Source of the DNA: Stereocaulon alpinum
Lineage: Eukaryota; Ascomycota; Lecanoromycetes; Lecanorales; Stereocaulaceae
Direction of reading: 5' to 3'
NCBI GenBank assembly: GCA_018257865.1
Contig: JAEUBA010000054.1
Span: forward strand, 62,001 to 126,000
DNA: 64,000 bases
In this document: positions 32,852-42,515 of the stretch, piece by piece
Position numbering within the stretch: position 1 is the stretch's first letter
Layout: each line of letters starts with the position of its first letter
Translations under genes and position numbers: made by a program
Notes under the pieces: model-generated
The model's database searches: none
Told to the model about the DNA's origin: nothing
The model's input: the letters and a program-made list of their open reading frames with translations, nothing else

Positions 32852-33755
32852 GAGTAGGTCCTTTGGGGTACCATTAAATGGAGTCCTGGGAGTTCTGCAC
32901 GACACGATACCCCGTATATTAGCAAGGCATTCTTAACTGTAATTATACACTTCTGTGACGGCATCTTCTACGGCTGGGCTTTTGAAGGTATAGGGCATGG
33001 TTTCGACGAGAGTAGGCTTCATTGAAAGGAGACTGGGAGGACCCAGGATTAGTCTGATTTGAATAGAGTTTTGCTACAGTTTTGTACTCCAAGAATGTTC
33101 ATCTAAAGATGCGTCTCGTACATATGGGTCTATTTTGGATCAGTCTCTGACTCAATCTGTACGTAAGGATATCATTCGAACTTCAAAACAATGCTATTGT
33201 GGATTTTCATTGTAAGGGCAATTTGACTCGAGATTCTATCTCTTGGCATAGGTTGAAGTGCACCACGTTTTCCGTGTGTTATCCCACATACACCAAGGAC
33301 AAAATCGAGTTCACACCTCCCCAGAAGGGCCCCAGAGCACGGACCTCGAAGGTACCCTGAAAGTCCCCTAACCCAAGTTTTCATCGCCCTTTCGGGGCCG
33401 GCTCAGGGGCCTCCCCACCCGTAAGAACGTGAACTCGTATTCGTCTTGGTCAGGACTCAGCCCTGTGGAAGCATCTCGAATCATCCACCAAGTTCCCAAA
33501 ACAGCAGGCTACTTCTCGCTACTTCCGCAACTTCCCACCTTTCCCCACTGACGTATTCCTCAATTGCATTTTATGATGCACGAACTCACGACCTTACCTA
33601 CGAGTTTAACAACCACGTTTCACAAAGGACAAATTCTTTAACGTGCAAGTAGTACACAAAACCAAACACAACCAAGGAAACGCAACTCATCAAAACTGGG
33701 CAGGACCCACATACACCATCATTATACCTAATTACGCGACTCAACTCACATCAAA
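32852..33755 (+). promoter_or_regulatory. HSP104 upstream region with heat-shock- and stress-element-like sites
   Basis: Upstream of HSP104, TTC trinucleotides occur at 33493, 33513, 33523, 33532 and 33541, close to the 10-bp register of step-type heat shock elements. STRE-type motifs are present at 33365-33369 (CCCCT) and 33405-33409 (AGGGG). By analogy with yeast HSP104 these could bind Hsf1 and Msn2/4-like factors. The TTC spacing is imperfect, so this is a suggestion only. Confidence 0.35.
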
Positions 33756-36563
33756 ATGGCTTCTGGCATGCAATTCACTGACAAAGGGCAGAAAGCCCTT
33801 GCCGACGCCCATGAACTCGCGCAGCAATACTCTCACTCTCAAATCCTACCCCTCCACCTCGCCGTCTCCCTACTCGACCCGCCAGTAGACGAGTCGAAGG
33901 ACCAGCAACAATCTATGAATGCTACACACACATCTGGAGCCGCACCTCTCTTCAAACAAGTCGTCGAGCGTGCACATGGAGATGCTCAACAGCTGGATCG
34001 AGCAATGAAGAAAGCTCTTGTCAGATTGCCCAGCCAAGATCCCCCACCAGAACACGTTTCGATATCACCTCAATTCTCCAAGGTGCTACGCTCTGCGAAC
34101 GAACTTTCCAAGACACAGAAGGATAGCTTCGTCGCTCAAGACCACCTAATCCAAGCCCTTTCTCAGGACCCTTCGGTACAGCGTTGTCTTGCAGATGCAA
34201 ACATACCCAACATAAAGCTCATCGATAGCGCCATACAGCAGATGCGAGGGACTAAAAGGATAGACTCCAAAACTGCAGATGCTGATCAAGAGAATGACAA
34301 CCTCAAGAAATTCACTATCGATATGACGTCAATGGCAAGGGAGGGCAAAATAGATCCAGTCATTGGTCGAGAAGAAGAGATCAGAAGAGTCATTCGAATA
34401 TTATCAAGAAGGACCAAGAACAACCCTGTTCTAATTGGAGAGCCAGGTGTGGGGAAAACGACCGTCGTTGAAGGTCTTGCGCAACGGATTGTCAATGCAG
34501 ATGTGCCAGCCAACTTGGCAGCGTGCAAGCTACTTTCACTCGACGTAGGTGCTCTGGTGGCTGGGAGCAAGTTTCGTGGAGAGTTTGAAGAGAGAATGAA
34601 GGGTGTGCTGAAGGAGATTGAAGACTCGAAGGAGATGATAGTCCTATTCGTCGACGAGATGCATCTACTCATGGGTGCGGGCTCAAGCGGCGAAGGAGGC
34701 ATGGACGCGGCCAATCTTCTGAAGCCCATGCTTGCAAGAGGCCAATTACACTGCATTGGCGCTACAACCCTTGCCGAGTACCGCAAGTACATTGAGAAGG
34801 ACCAGGCCTTTGAGCGAAGATTCCAGCAGGTATTGGTCAAGGAACCATCGATACCCGAGACAATTTCGATTCTGCGAGGTCTCAAAGAAAAATACGAAGT
34901 CCATCATGGTGTCAACATTCTCGACGGGGCAATTGTTGCAGCAGCGACTCTCGCAGCTCGATACCTCACGGCACGGCGATTGCCAGATTCTGCGGTCGAT
35001 TTGATTGATGAGGCAGCAGCAGCCGTCCGAGTCACTCGGGAATCTCAGCCAGAAGCACTTGATACCATGGAGCGCCGACTACGACAACTGCAAATTGAGA
35101 TCCACGCCTTGGAGCGTGAAAATGACGAAGCTGCTCGTACTCGTCTTGCACAAGCGAAACAAGAGGCGGCCAACGTCGAGGAAGATCTTAAGCCCATGCG
35201 CGAGAAGTACGAGACCGAAAAACAGCGCAGTAAAGAGATCCAAGAGGCAAAAATCAAATACGACGCCCTGAAAGTCAAGCAAGAGGAAGCAGAGCGAATG
35301 AAGGACCTTCAAACCGCTTCCGACCTTCTCTACTACGCTATGCCAGACACCAAGGCTCGCATCGAGCAACTTGAAGCCGACCGTGCTAAGGCAGACGCAG
35401 AAATTTACTCTCGCAGCGGTGCTGAGGGTGGGGCTGAAGCCATGCTTACTGACTCTGTCGGACCTGATCAGATTAATGAGATCGTCGCCCGCTGGACTGG
35501 CATCCCAGTGACACGCCTACGCACTTCAGAGAAGGACAAGTTACTTCACATGGAGAAAGTCTTGGGCAAGATTGTTGTTGGCCAGAAAGAAGCCGTCACC
35601 TCAGTCTCCAACGCGATACGCTTGCAGCGCTCTGGTCTTAGCAATCCTAATCAACCACCGTCCTTCCTGTTCTGTGGTCCCTCGGGCACAGGCAAAACAC
35701 TCCTAACGAAGGCCCTGGCTGAATTCCTGTTCGATGACCCGAAGGCAATGATCCGCTTTGACATGTCCGAATATCAAGAGCGGCATTCGTTGTCGCGTAT
35801 GATCGGTGCACCGCCAGGCTACGTTGGCCATGACGCTGGTGGCCAATTAACAGAGGCCCTGCGCCGACGACCCTTCTCTATACTCCTCTTCGACGAAGTT
35901 GAGAAAGCCGCAAAGGAAGTCTTGACCGTCATGCTCCAATTAATGGACGACGGCCGCATCACAGATGGACAAGGACGCATGGTCGATGCACGGAACTCTA
36001 TAGTTGTGATGACATCCAATCTCGGTGCCGAATACCTCGCTCGCCAGAACGCTCCAGACGGCAAGATCGATGCCACTACGCGCGAGATGGTCATGACATC
36101 TCTCCGTAATTACTTCCTACCCGAATTCCTGAACAGAATCTCCAGCATCGTCATCTTCAACCGTCTCACAAGAAAAGAGATTAGAAGAATTGTCGATGTC
36201 CGCCTTGATGAAATACAAAAACGCCTTCAGCAAAACGATCGTAAAGTCAAGATCTTCTGCACAGACGAAGTCAAAGACTACCTAGGCTCAGCTGGCTATT
36301 CGCCCGCCTATGGCGCACGGCCACTTGCCCGCTTGATCGAGAAGGAGGTGTTGAATAGACTTGCTGTGCTTATACTAAGGGGATCCATACAAGACGGAGA
36401 AGTAGCAAGAGTCGTCCTAGAAGATGGACGCATAACGGTTCTGCCTAATCACGGCGATAGCGAAGGAGAAGACGAAGATGCCATGATTGACGAGGACGAG
36501 GCGGAAGATGAGGCTGTCGGGATGCTAGAAGATGGCGCTGGTGATATGGATCTCTACGAATAA
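33756..36563 (+). CDS. HSP104: Hsp104/ClpB disaggregase
   Basis: A 935-residue intronless protein (yeast Hsp104 is 908). It is a hexameric AAA+ disaggregase that pulls proteins out of aggregates with Hsp70/Hsp40 in the cytosol and nucleus. Seen: the N-domain (MQFTDKGQKALADAHELA); nucleotide-binding domain 1 with Walker A GEPGVGKT (228-235) and Walker B VLFVDE (about 296-301); a coiled-coil middle domain (about 405-530, LRQLQIEIHALERE, EAERMKDLQTASDLLYYAMP); and nucleotide-binding domain 2 with Walker A GPSGTGKT (641-648) and Walker B ILLFDE (about 710). The acidic C-terminus replaces the yeast tail with a longer Asp/Glu-rich stretch ending DMDLYE. Absence of introns suits expression during heat shock, when splicing fails. 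The start codon follows an A-rich context (CAAAATGG). Confidence 0.97.
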   Translation: MASGMQFTDKGQKALADAHELAQQYSHSQILPLHLAVSLLDPPVDESKDQQQSMNATHTSGAAPLFKQVVERAHGDAQQLDRAMKKALVRLPSQDPPPEHVSISPQFSKVLRSANELSKTQKDSFVAQDHLIQALSQDPSVQRCLADANIPNIKLIDSAIQQMRGTKRIDSKTADADQENDNLKKFTIDMTSMAREGKIDPVIGREEEIRRVIRILSRRTKNNPVLIGEPGVGKTTVVEGLAQRIVNADVPANLAACKLLSLDVGALVAGSKFRGEFEERMKGVLKEIEDSKEMIVLFVDEMHLLMGAGSSGEGGMDAANLLKPMLARGQLHCIGATTLAEYRKYIEKDQAFERRFQQVLVKEPSIPETISILRGLKEKYEVHHGVNILDGAIVAAATLAARYLTARRLPDSAVDLIDEAAAAVRVTRESQPEALDTMERRLRQLQIEIHALERENDEAARTRLAQAKQEAANVEEDLKPMREKYETEKQRSKEIQEAKIKYDALKVKQEEAERMKDLQTASDLLYYAMPDTKARIEQLEADRAKADAEIYSRSGAEGGAEAMLTDSVGPDQINEIVARWTGIPVTRLRTSEKDKLLHMEKVLGKIVVGQKEAVTSVSNAIRLQRSGLSNPNQPPSFLFCGPSGTGKTLLTKALAEFLFDDPKAMIRFDMSEYQERHSLSRMIGAPPGYVGHDAGGQLTEALRRRPFSILLFDEVEKAAKEVLTVMLQLMDDGRITDGQGRMVDARNSIVVMTSNLGAEYLARQNAPDGKIDATTREMVMTSLRNYFLPEFLNRISSIVIFNRLTRKEIRRIVDVRLDEIQKRLQQNDRKVKIFCTDEVKDYLGSAGYSPAYGARPLARLIEKEVLNRLAVLILRGSIQDGEVARVVLEDGRITVLPNHGDSEGEDEDAMIDEDEAEDEAVGMLEDGAGDMDLYE

Positions 36564-36706
36564 TGTGATCGCTTACCCTGCGCCCTGGCCAACACGCCAG
36601 GACAGGTCAGCAAAAGGGATGAGAATATAAAAATGGCGGATGGATTGATGAAGTGTTGTGTATAAAGAACAGAGAATGGACATAGCAATGACGTTGAACG
36701 ACTCTT

Positions 36707-37399
36707 ATCATATCATATCATACTATCGGGAAGTGATGCTTGAGCGAAGCTGCGAAACAAGCTAAGGCGTTGGGTTTTATTTAGTTTAGATACCAGCGAA
36801 TGGATCAATTGGACAGGACATAGACACTACCTAAATCCAATGGATAAATACAACCTTGCATGCTTTGCTTTGCTTTGCCTTCCCTTCCCTTCCCTTCTCC
36901 TTATCCCTCATCTCAGACTCTCATTCCATATCGTGCTGTGCTGTACTACTGTGCTAGACTATTACACCACCTTGATAACACAGCAACCGATTCGCGTAGA
37001 TGTTTCTTTTAGTGTTTTGTGCAAGGAATACTTATACGGATACTAACTCAATGAGTTGTGTGCACACGAATAATCCTATTTCCCACCACTAAACAAATAT
37101 AAGCCTATTATTCCCCTTCTATATCCTCCTCCTCCCTAATATCGCACCGCACAAGTCACAAGTCACCAATCACCAAGCCTGATTCCGTACAAATTCCACA
37201 AAAGGTCCACTCACTACGCTACGCTACGCTATAGCGTTTCTTTATCACATCTCGTTTTATTTTTATCTCATCTTATCATCCCGTATATTTTCATTTTATC
37301 TTGTTTCCTTTCGTCAAGTCTGGTCTTATGCCATCTTGTTTTGTTTTCATCGAGTCTGGTCTTGTTTCATTCTTTCTATCTAATTGAATTGAATTGAAT
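36707..37399. repeat. Series of pentanucleotide short tandem repeats
   Basis: (ATCAT)3 at 36707-36721, (TTTGC)3 followed by (CTTCC)3-4 at 36861-36897, (CTACG)3 at 37213-37235 and (AATTG)3 at 37382-37399, all within 0.7 kb downstream of HSP104. All have a 5-bp period. Confidence 0.7.
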
Positions 37400-37469
37400 C
37401 TAGTTAGATTAGGTATGTATTAAGGTCGCTTTGTGAAGTAGCTAGTTAGAGGTAAGGGAGATTTAGGTA

Positions 37470-37498
37470 GGGGTAGGTAGGGTTAGATGGGGGTAGGG
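37470..37498 (+). other. Predicted G-quadruplex motif
   Basis: Four G-runs (37470-37473, 37480-37482, 37489-37493, 37496-37498) separated by loops of 6, 6 and 2 nt fit the G3+N1-7 pattern. It lies in a purine-rich strand. Confidence 0.5.
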
Positions 37499-40400
37499 AT
37501 CGTGAGTGGGTTGTGGATAGTAGGAGGGGGTAGAGGAGAGGGAATGTGGAGGAGAGTGGAGGGAAGAGGAAGGAGAGACGGAGATGCTTTGAGAAGAGAG
37601 GACTGGATGGATGAATCGATTAGTGAGTTCGAGGTGAGTATGAGGTCCTGTAAGACTATGATGGGATGTATAACCGGAATACGGAGTACAGGGAAAGGGA
37701 GGAAGAAAGGGAGGAAATGAAGAGCAAGTAAGGAGATGGCTTGTCTGTTTGGGGTGCTCGTTTCGATACAGAATTCTTCGGTGGGGCTAGCGATGGCTGG
37801 GAGAGCGAGGAGGAGGAGGTTAAGGGTGTTGAGGCCGGGTGTTGTGTATGATTTTTGGAGGGGAGTGGGGTGGGTTGAAGATCGTGACGATGTTTTTGGG
37901 TTGAGAAGAGAGCATGAGGTGTCGGGCTTTGTGGTTCTTGAAAAGGCAAGTGGGATTAGATGGCGACTGGCGAAAAGAGGGTTGAAATTTGTTGCTGATA
38001 TGGTATCAGCGAGCAGGCCGCGTTCTCGAACTTCTGCCGTAGTGGTGAGGTGGTAGCTACGCAAGCGTGGTCTGGGTGTGATGGAGAAGGGCGCGGACAG
38101 TTTGTCTGGCAGTTATTTGACCAGTAATGATGTAGCGAGGCAAGCTTATACGAGGTAGTGGTGCGCCGGAGCAATTCGCTGGACCTATACGAGTTCTCGC
38201 TCGATATCTGAGATGCATTTGACATGTCAAGATGGCCGTATCTGGCGATCAAGGCTTAAACATGGCGTCACGCAACGGAATCCAGTCATAGACGCTCGGA
38301 TATGCAAGGTCAGAGCACTCAATGCTATGTCTTATGCATGAGACCGAAAGCTTTGGAGCATTCAATTGGCTCAATCCGTGCTGTGTGCAGGAGAACGCGG
38401 AGTCTGGAGCGCTCGATGCGGTATGGGAAAGGCCAGCACAGAGCCTAAGGTAGAGCACTCAATTCTGCGCGGAGAAGGTGGACCACTAGAGCGCTATTTA
38501 CTACATGTAGGAGGAGAACGTAAGGTTAATGATAATTCAGTGCCGTATGGGGATGGCGCGAAGGAAGGTAAAGAGGTATAAAGCACTGGGATTGATAGAA
38601 TATAAAAAGTGTAGAGCGGTTTGGGGCAATGGTTGGTTGAATTCAAATCCGCCTTGGGAGGGAATCATTCTCGTTATGCGTTGTCCGGGTCTTGGCTCTG
38701 GGCGGATGCGAAGGTTGGGTAGTAGCGGAGAGTTTTGAGGATGAGTTTGACGTTATGAGTATTGTCGCAGGGTTTCCTTTGATGACCTTTCTGGAACAGA
38801 TGGAGACCATGATTCATAGCAGCTAAAGAGCGTATCATGGTTGCGAGTCTTCCAGCCGGGAAGCCTAACACGGCGACAGATGCGAGGGATGTGAAATTTG
38901 TGACATAGGTGCATTCAGAAACCCTGGGTGATTCTTCTTGCGCCGTCTCTCATTCCTGTTCGTCATCATCGCTCCCGTGGGAGTATACAGGGATTACCGT
39001 TTTCTCAGCCAGGTGTTGATAGAAACCATCGCATATAAGAGTAATATAGCTTAGGCGTTGATATCAAAGGGCAGCAAAGCTAAGAACCAGATAGCTTAGT
39101 CTTCACGCTATCAGCGGCGATGAAGGCTCTCTTTGTGAACATCGATACCTTGCCTGCCACCTTCGATTGGTCCAGTGGAGGCATCATGTTGGCCTCGCTT
39201 TCACGACTTTGATATAACTTCATGGTCATAGATCTATACCTGCGAACAGTAGAACAAGACCTTGGACTTCAAGGAATTCGGTCACTCACGTGTTACTCAG
39301 ACATTCATAGTAAAGATCGAGCATATAACCAGCAACTGCCCTCAGATGAAACCACATTTCAAATTGGTTATAGTCTTAGTCGAGATTGGTATGTGATATG
39401 AAGGGTCCAAATCATGACTACGATAGGCACACGGCACCCGAGCACCCTGGTCTCGAGATCATATCCGGGAACTGTCTGCTAAGTGAAACAGACGATCCAT
39501 CTGAGGACATCCAAGTGAGTGCGAAGCGTACACGGTGTTCAAGCCAGAACAACATGTCCTCCCCGATACCGTTAAGCGAGGAATCCTATTCTCGACAGCA
39601 GCTTATCCTCAAATGGTAAGCCGTCACCGGCTCTCTTCGGTCGAGGACATATTCAAGGCATGTCGCTTCCGGTCTAACCGCGAAAGCCAATTGTTAGTGC
39701 AATGCTCTATTGCTCAACCGTCAGGTAAGGTTGTCAAAGAAGTAAGAAGGTGCTTTCGAGCCCAGAGACGGATACTGGAATGATGATTGCCGCGGAGACG
39801 GCCCGATTACATGCAAACATAATTCCTCTTCTGCCAGCTGATCAGGCTTTTGGGTTCCTCTCTCTTCCATGCACAGAACCACACCAAGACTTTGGTTCAT
39901 CTTTTGTGCATGAATACGGAGGAGGCTTGCAGGTCCCAACATTGTGGGCCTGGCTTTGCGTAGCAAGGTCGCTGCTCGTATGTCTTGCGTGAACAAGCGG
40001 CCCAATCGATAACACATATGCGCATGTCAAGTCAGCGCTACTGCACCTCAGACTCCTTGGGAACGCTATTGCCACCGATGGCTTGAGGAACACAAATTGC
40101 GTCGATGCATGCAAGAATGATAGCCTTGCAGTTCTGTGGCGCCTAGACTAGAGTAGTGTCTCCATTCACATGGAAATGCTTTGCCAAGACAGATGAAATA
40201 CGAATAAATCGAAAGCTAAGAACGCAGCAATGCGAACAGATATCGTATGATAACGGCCAAGCGAAGCGTGCATACTGCGAAAAGGCGCCGTCGTTAATAC
40301 CAGAGCGATTATGCGACGCAGATGCAGACTGTTATTGTCAGGCTAGTATCCATATGTCTGTTAACGGAGCCAAATACCAGGGCACTTTAGTAAGGCAAAG

Positions 40401-41704
40401 TATCACAGAAAGAGGCACATGGTCAGCATCTGGGACGTAAGGGAGCACTGGATGGGAAAATATTGTTGCCTCTAGGCCTGCTGCCGAATAGCATCTAGGA
40501 GGACACCGTCAATCTGTCGTATGCGCGCCTGCTCGCGATGGCGGAAGGATGGACGTTATGGCAGTGACTTGTGGGGCAAGTGAAACGTTGGAAGATAGAA
40601 AGTATCGGAGGCGAAGCCGGGTGCTTCGCTGGAGTCTTCGGCGTTGCCAACATGTAGGATTCAGGAACGAACCCGAAAGCGGAAGGAGCCTTGTCCGGTG
40701 CCAAGTAGAGTGTTGTATATTGCTAGGCGGTCAGACTTGTCTTTGGATGAGTTGTAGATCCTGGTGCAGGGTCTCCATCTCCTACGTCTAGCCTAGAGGT
40801 TTTTCGGGCAAGCGTTGCGGAATGGTGGCTTGATATGCTTGCATGAGGGTCTCCCTCTGTCCCAGACTCCAAGACCAATGACAATTGAACAAGCCTCGCC
40901 AAGTCTAGAAGATCTTGGTTGAGATCGAAGGGTTCCTACGTAGTTCCACGGGTCAAGTTGACCATTTATGTAACGAACCGTTTACCTGGACATGAGGTGA
41001 GCGTCGTACTTTGACAGCTCGCGCTGGGTTTAGCGTGGTCTGCAAGATTGCTCTCTCGTGGATTTCCATCTGCTGATCGCGACCCTGCTTGACCAACTCA
41101 TCCAGCAGAGTAAGTTGGCAGTAGTAACAAGGCATGCCAACGGATTCCAAATCCTCAATTGAATAGTAAGGTAGGATGATACTCATGACAACAATCACCG
41201 AGCGCATTATCTAAAAATTAGCTGCTTACTGAACTAAGTAAGTCCGTTGGCATTTACCAGGTTAGGGTTATCCTGCATCGGCCAATCATCTCGTCCGGAG
41301 CCTGAGCACCGATAACATAGATTATGAATGCGCAATTGTCGGGCCATGCAATTTCGCAATCAGTCATAGATACGGTAAAGGTGATCAGCAATCACTAACT
41401 ACGTAGCATGGAACACGCGAAGGAGGCAAAGTGTGTTGAGCTCTCCACATGAATCATGTTCTGCAGCATGACAGTGTACGGCAGTGTTGATCTTTTCCAG
41501 CTTCCAGGAGTGTACCGGTGATCTCAACCCCCCTTACGCTCATCGTTCTCGCATGGTTTGACTGCATCATGCATTGGCATGTCCATGACAGACTGGGATG
41601 TGTGGGCCCTGAGCGCTCATTCGCTCACCTGGCGAAAAGGTGGGGAAAGTGGATGCGATGATGGCACACTTCCGGCACATCCCAGCGGTTCCCTCAATTT
41701 CCAC

Positions 41705-41823
41705 CGCTGATCGAGAGCCGATCAACATCTAGCGGCTTTCTAGAGCATGCTTTAGAAGCATTCTAAGCCGCGATCAGCGTTTCTATGCAGGCGCTAGAAG
41801 GAGTTGTTCGGCTTCTAGAAGCC
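41705..41823. repeat. Nested inverted repeats and TTCTAGAA palindromes
   Basis: CGCTGATCG (41705-41713) is inverted at 41771-41779, GCGGCTT (41732-41738) is inverted at 41765-41771, and near-palindromic variants of GCTTCTAGAAGC occur at 41735-41746, 41749-41759 and, perfect over 14 bp, at 41810-41823. The TTCnnGAA core also matches a heat-shock-factor dyad. It could be the relic of a small inverted-repeat element. Confidence 0.5.
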
Positions 41824-42515
41824 TGCCTAGTTCGGCATTAGCGTAGGCGCTGCGGGTATCGATCTTTGGGGGAGATTGGCCGCTGCTGGTAGCTTGAACG
41901 CTAGTCATACTAGTGGTAGTGCCACTTGTTCGAGATCGAGGCGTTGATCGCAGACAAGTCAGGTGCTCAGCGGTATGTCTTTCTGGGCCAGAAGTTGTGC
42001 TTGACGTTGATCTTGTCGATTCCCTACTTGGTCTGCAATGGGGGTCGGCACACGGGACGATGGTGCGACCTGGAGACGGCTGAGAAGGGTGATCTTCAGG
42101 GGAAGGAAAAGTAGCTGTCAGCCTCAAGGAATCTTTAATTTGTTTAGCCTCGTCACAAATGAAGCCATGGCGTTGGATGAGTATATTAATAGGTATGGCT
42201 TGCGGAGAAAAGGCACCGCAGTGTCAGCCTCCTGACTTAAGATGTAAAGGAGCGAATCAAGCCGGGTGGTACTATATAACTGGAACGACTGTTGATACAG
42301 GGGATGCTATGTAAAGCGAAAACAATAGTCTCGTAGTGTGCCGTGACCCAACGCCCAAAGTTTATAGTCGTTGGAATGTTCGTAATGTAATCCTTCCGCC
42401 AAATCTATTTTGGTTGTACATGAGAGGGAAACAAGAGAACCAAGACGTAATTCAGATACGCCGTGTGGTATTTCCCAAGGAATCATCATAGGAGAAATAC
42501 AGATATAGATGCTGC

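Larger units (their letters stand above)
36564..42515. other. Gene-poor stretch of about 6 kb
   Basis: No gene could be supported. The first kilobase holds a series of pentanucleotide repeats and a T-rich tract. 37440-38060 is strongly purine-rich on the plus strand, which makes long chance ORFs on both strands. 39535-40140 has protein-like fragments (for example YTVFKPEQHVLPDTVKRGILF at about 39525) in changing frames that may be remnants of a dead gene of unknown family. 41700-41830 holds inverted repeats. Confidence 0.5.

Noticed and set aside
37470..37500. Telomere-like TAGGGTTAG
   Set aside because: Only a single TTAGGG-like match inside varied GGTAGG sequence; no tandem telomeric array.
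37483..38064. 193-residue ORF on the minus strand and open frames on the plus strand
   Set aside because: The region is purine/pyrimidine biased, which suppresses stop codons on both strands; the composition is low-complexity and no domain is visible.
40953..41207. 84-residue minus-strand ORF with a hydrophobic start
   Set aside because: The hydrophobic stretch is short and interrupted, no cleavage site is evident, and nothing around it supports a gene.
41783..42127. Ser/Thr/Pro-rich minus-strand ORF beside the inverted repeats
   Set aside because: Considered as a transposase remnant, but no conserved transposase motif was visible.
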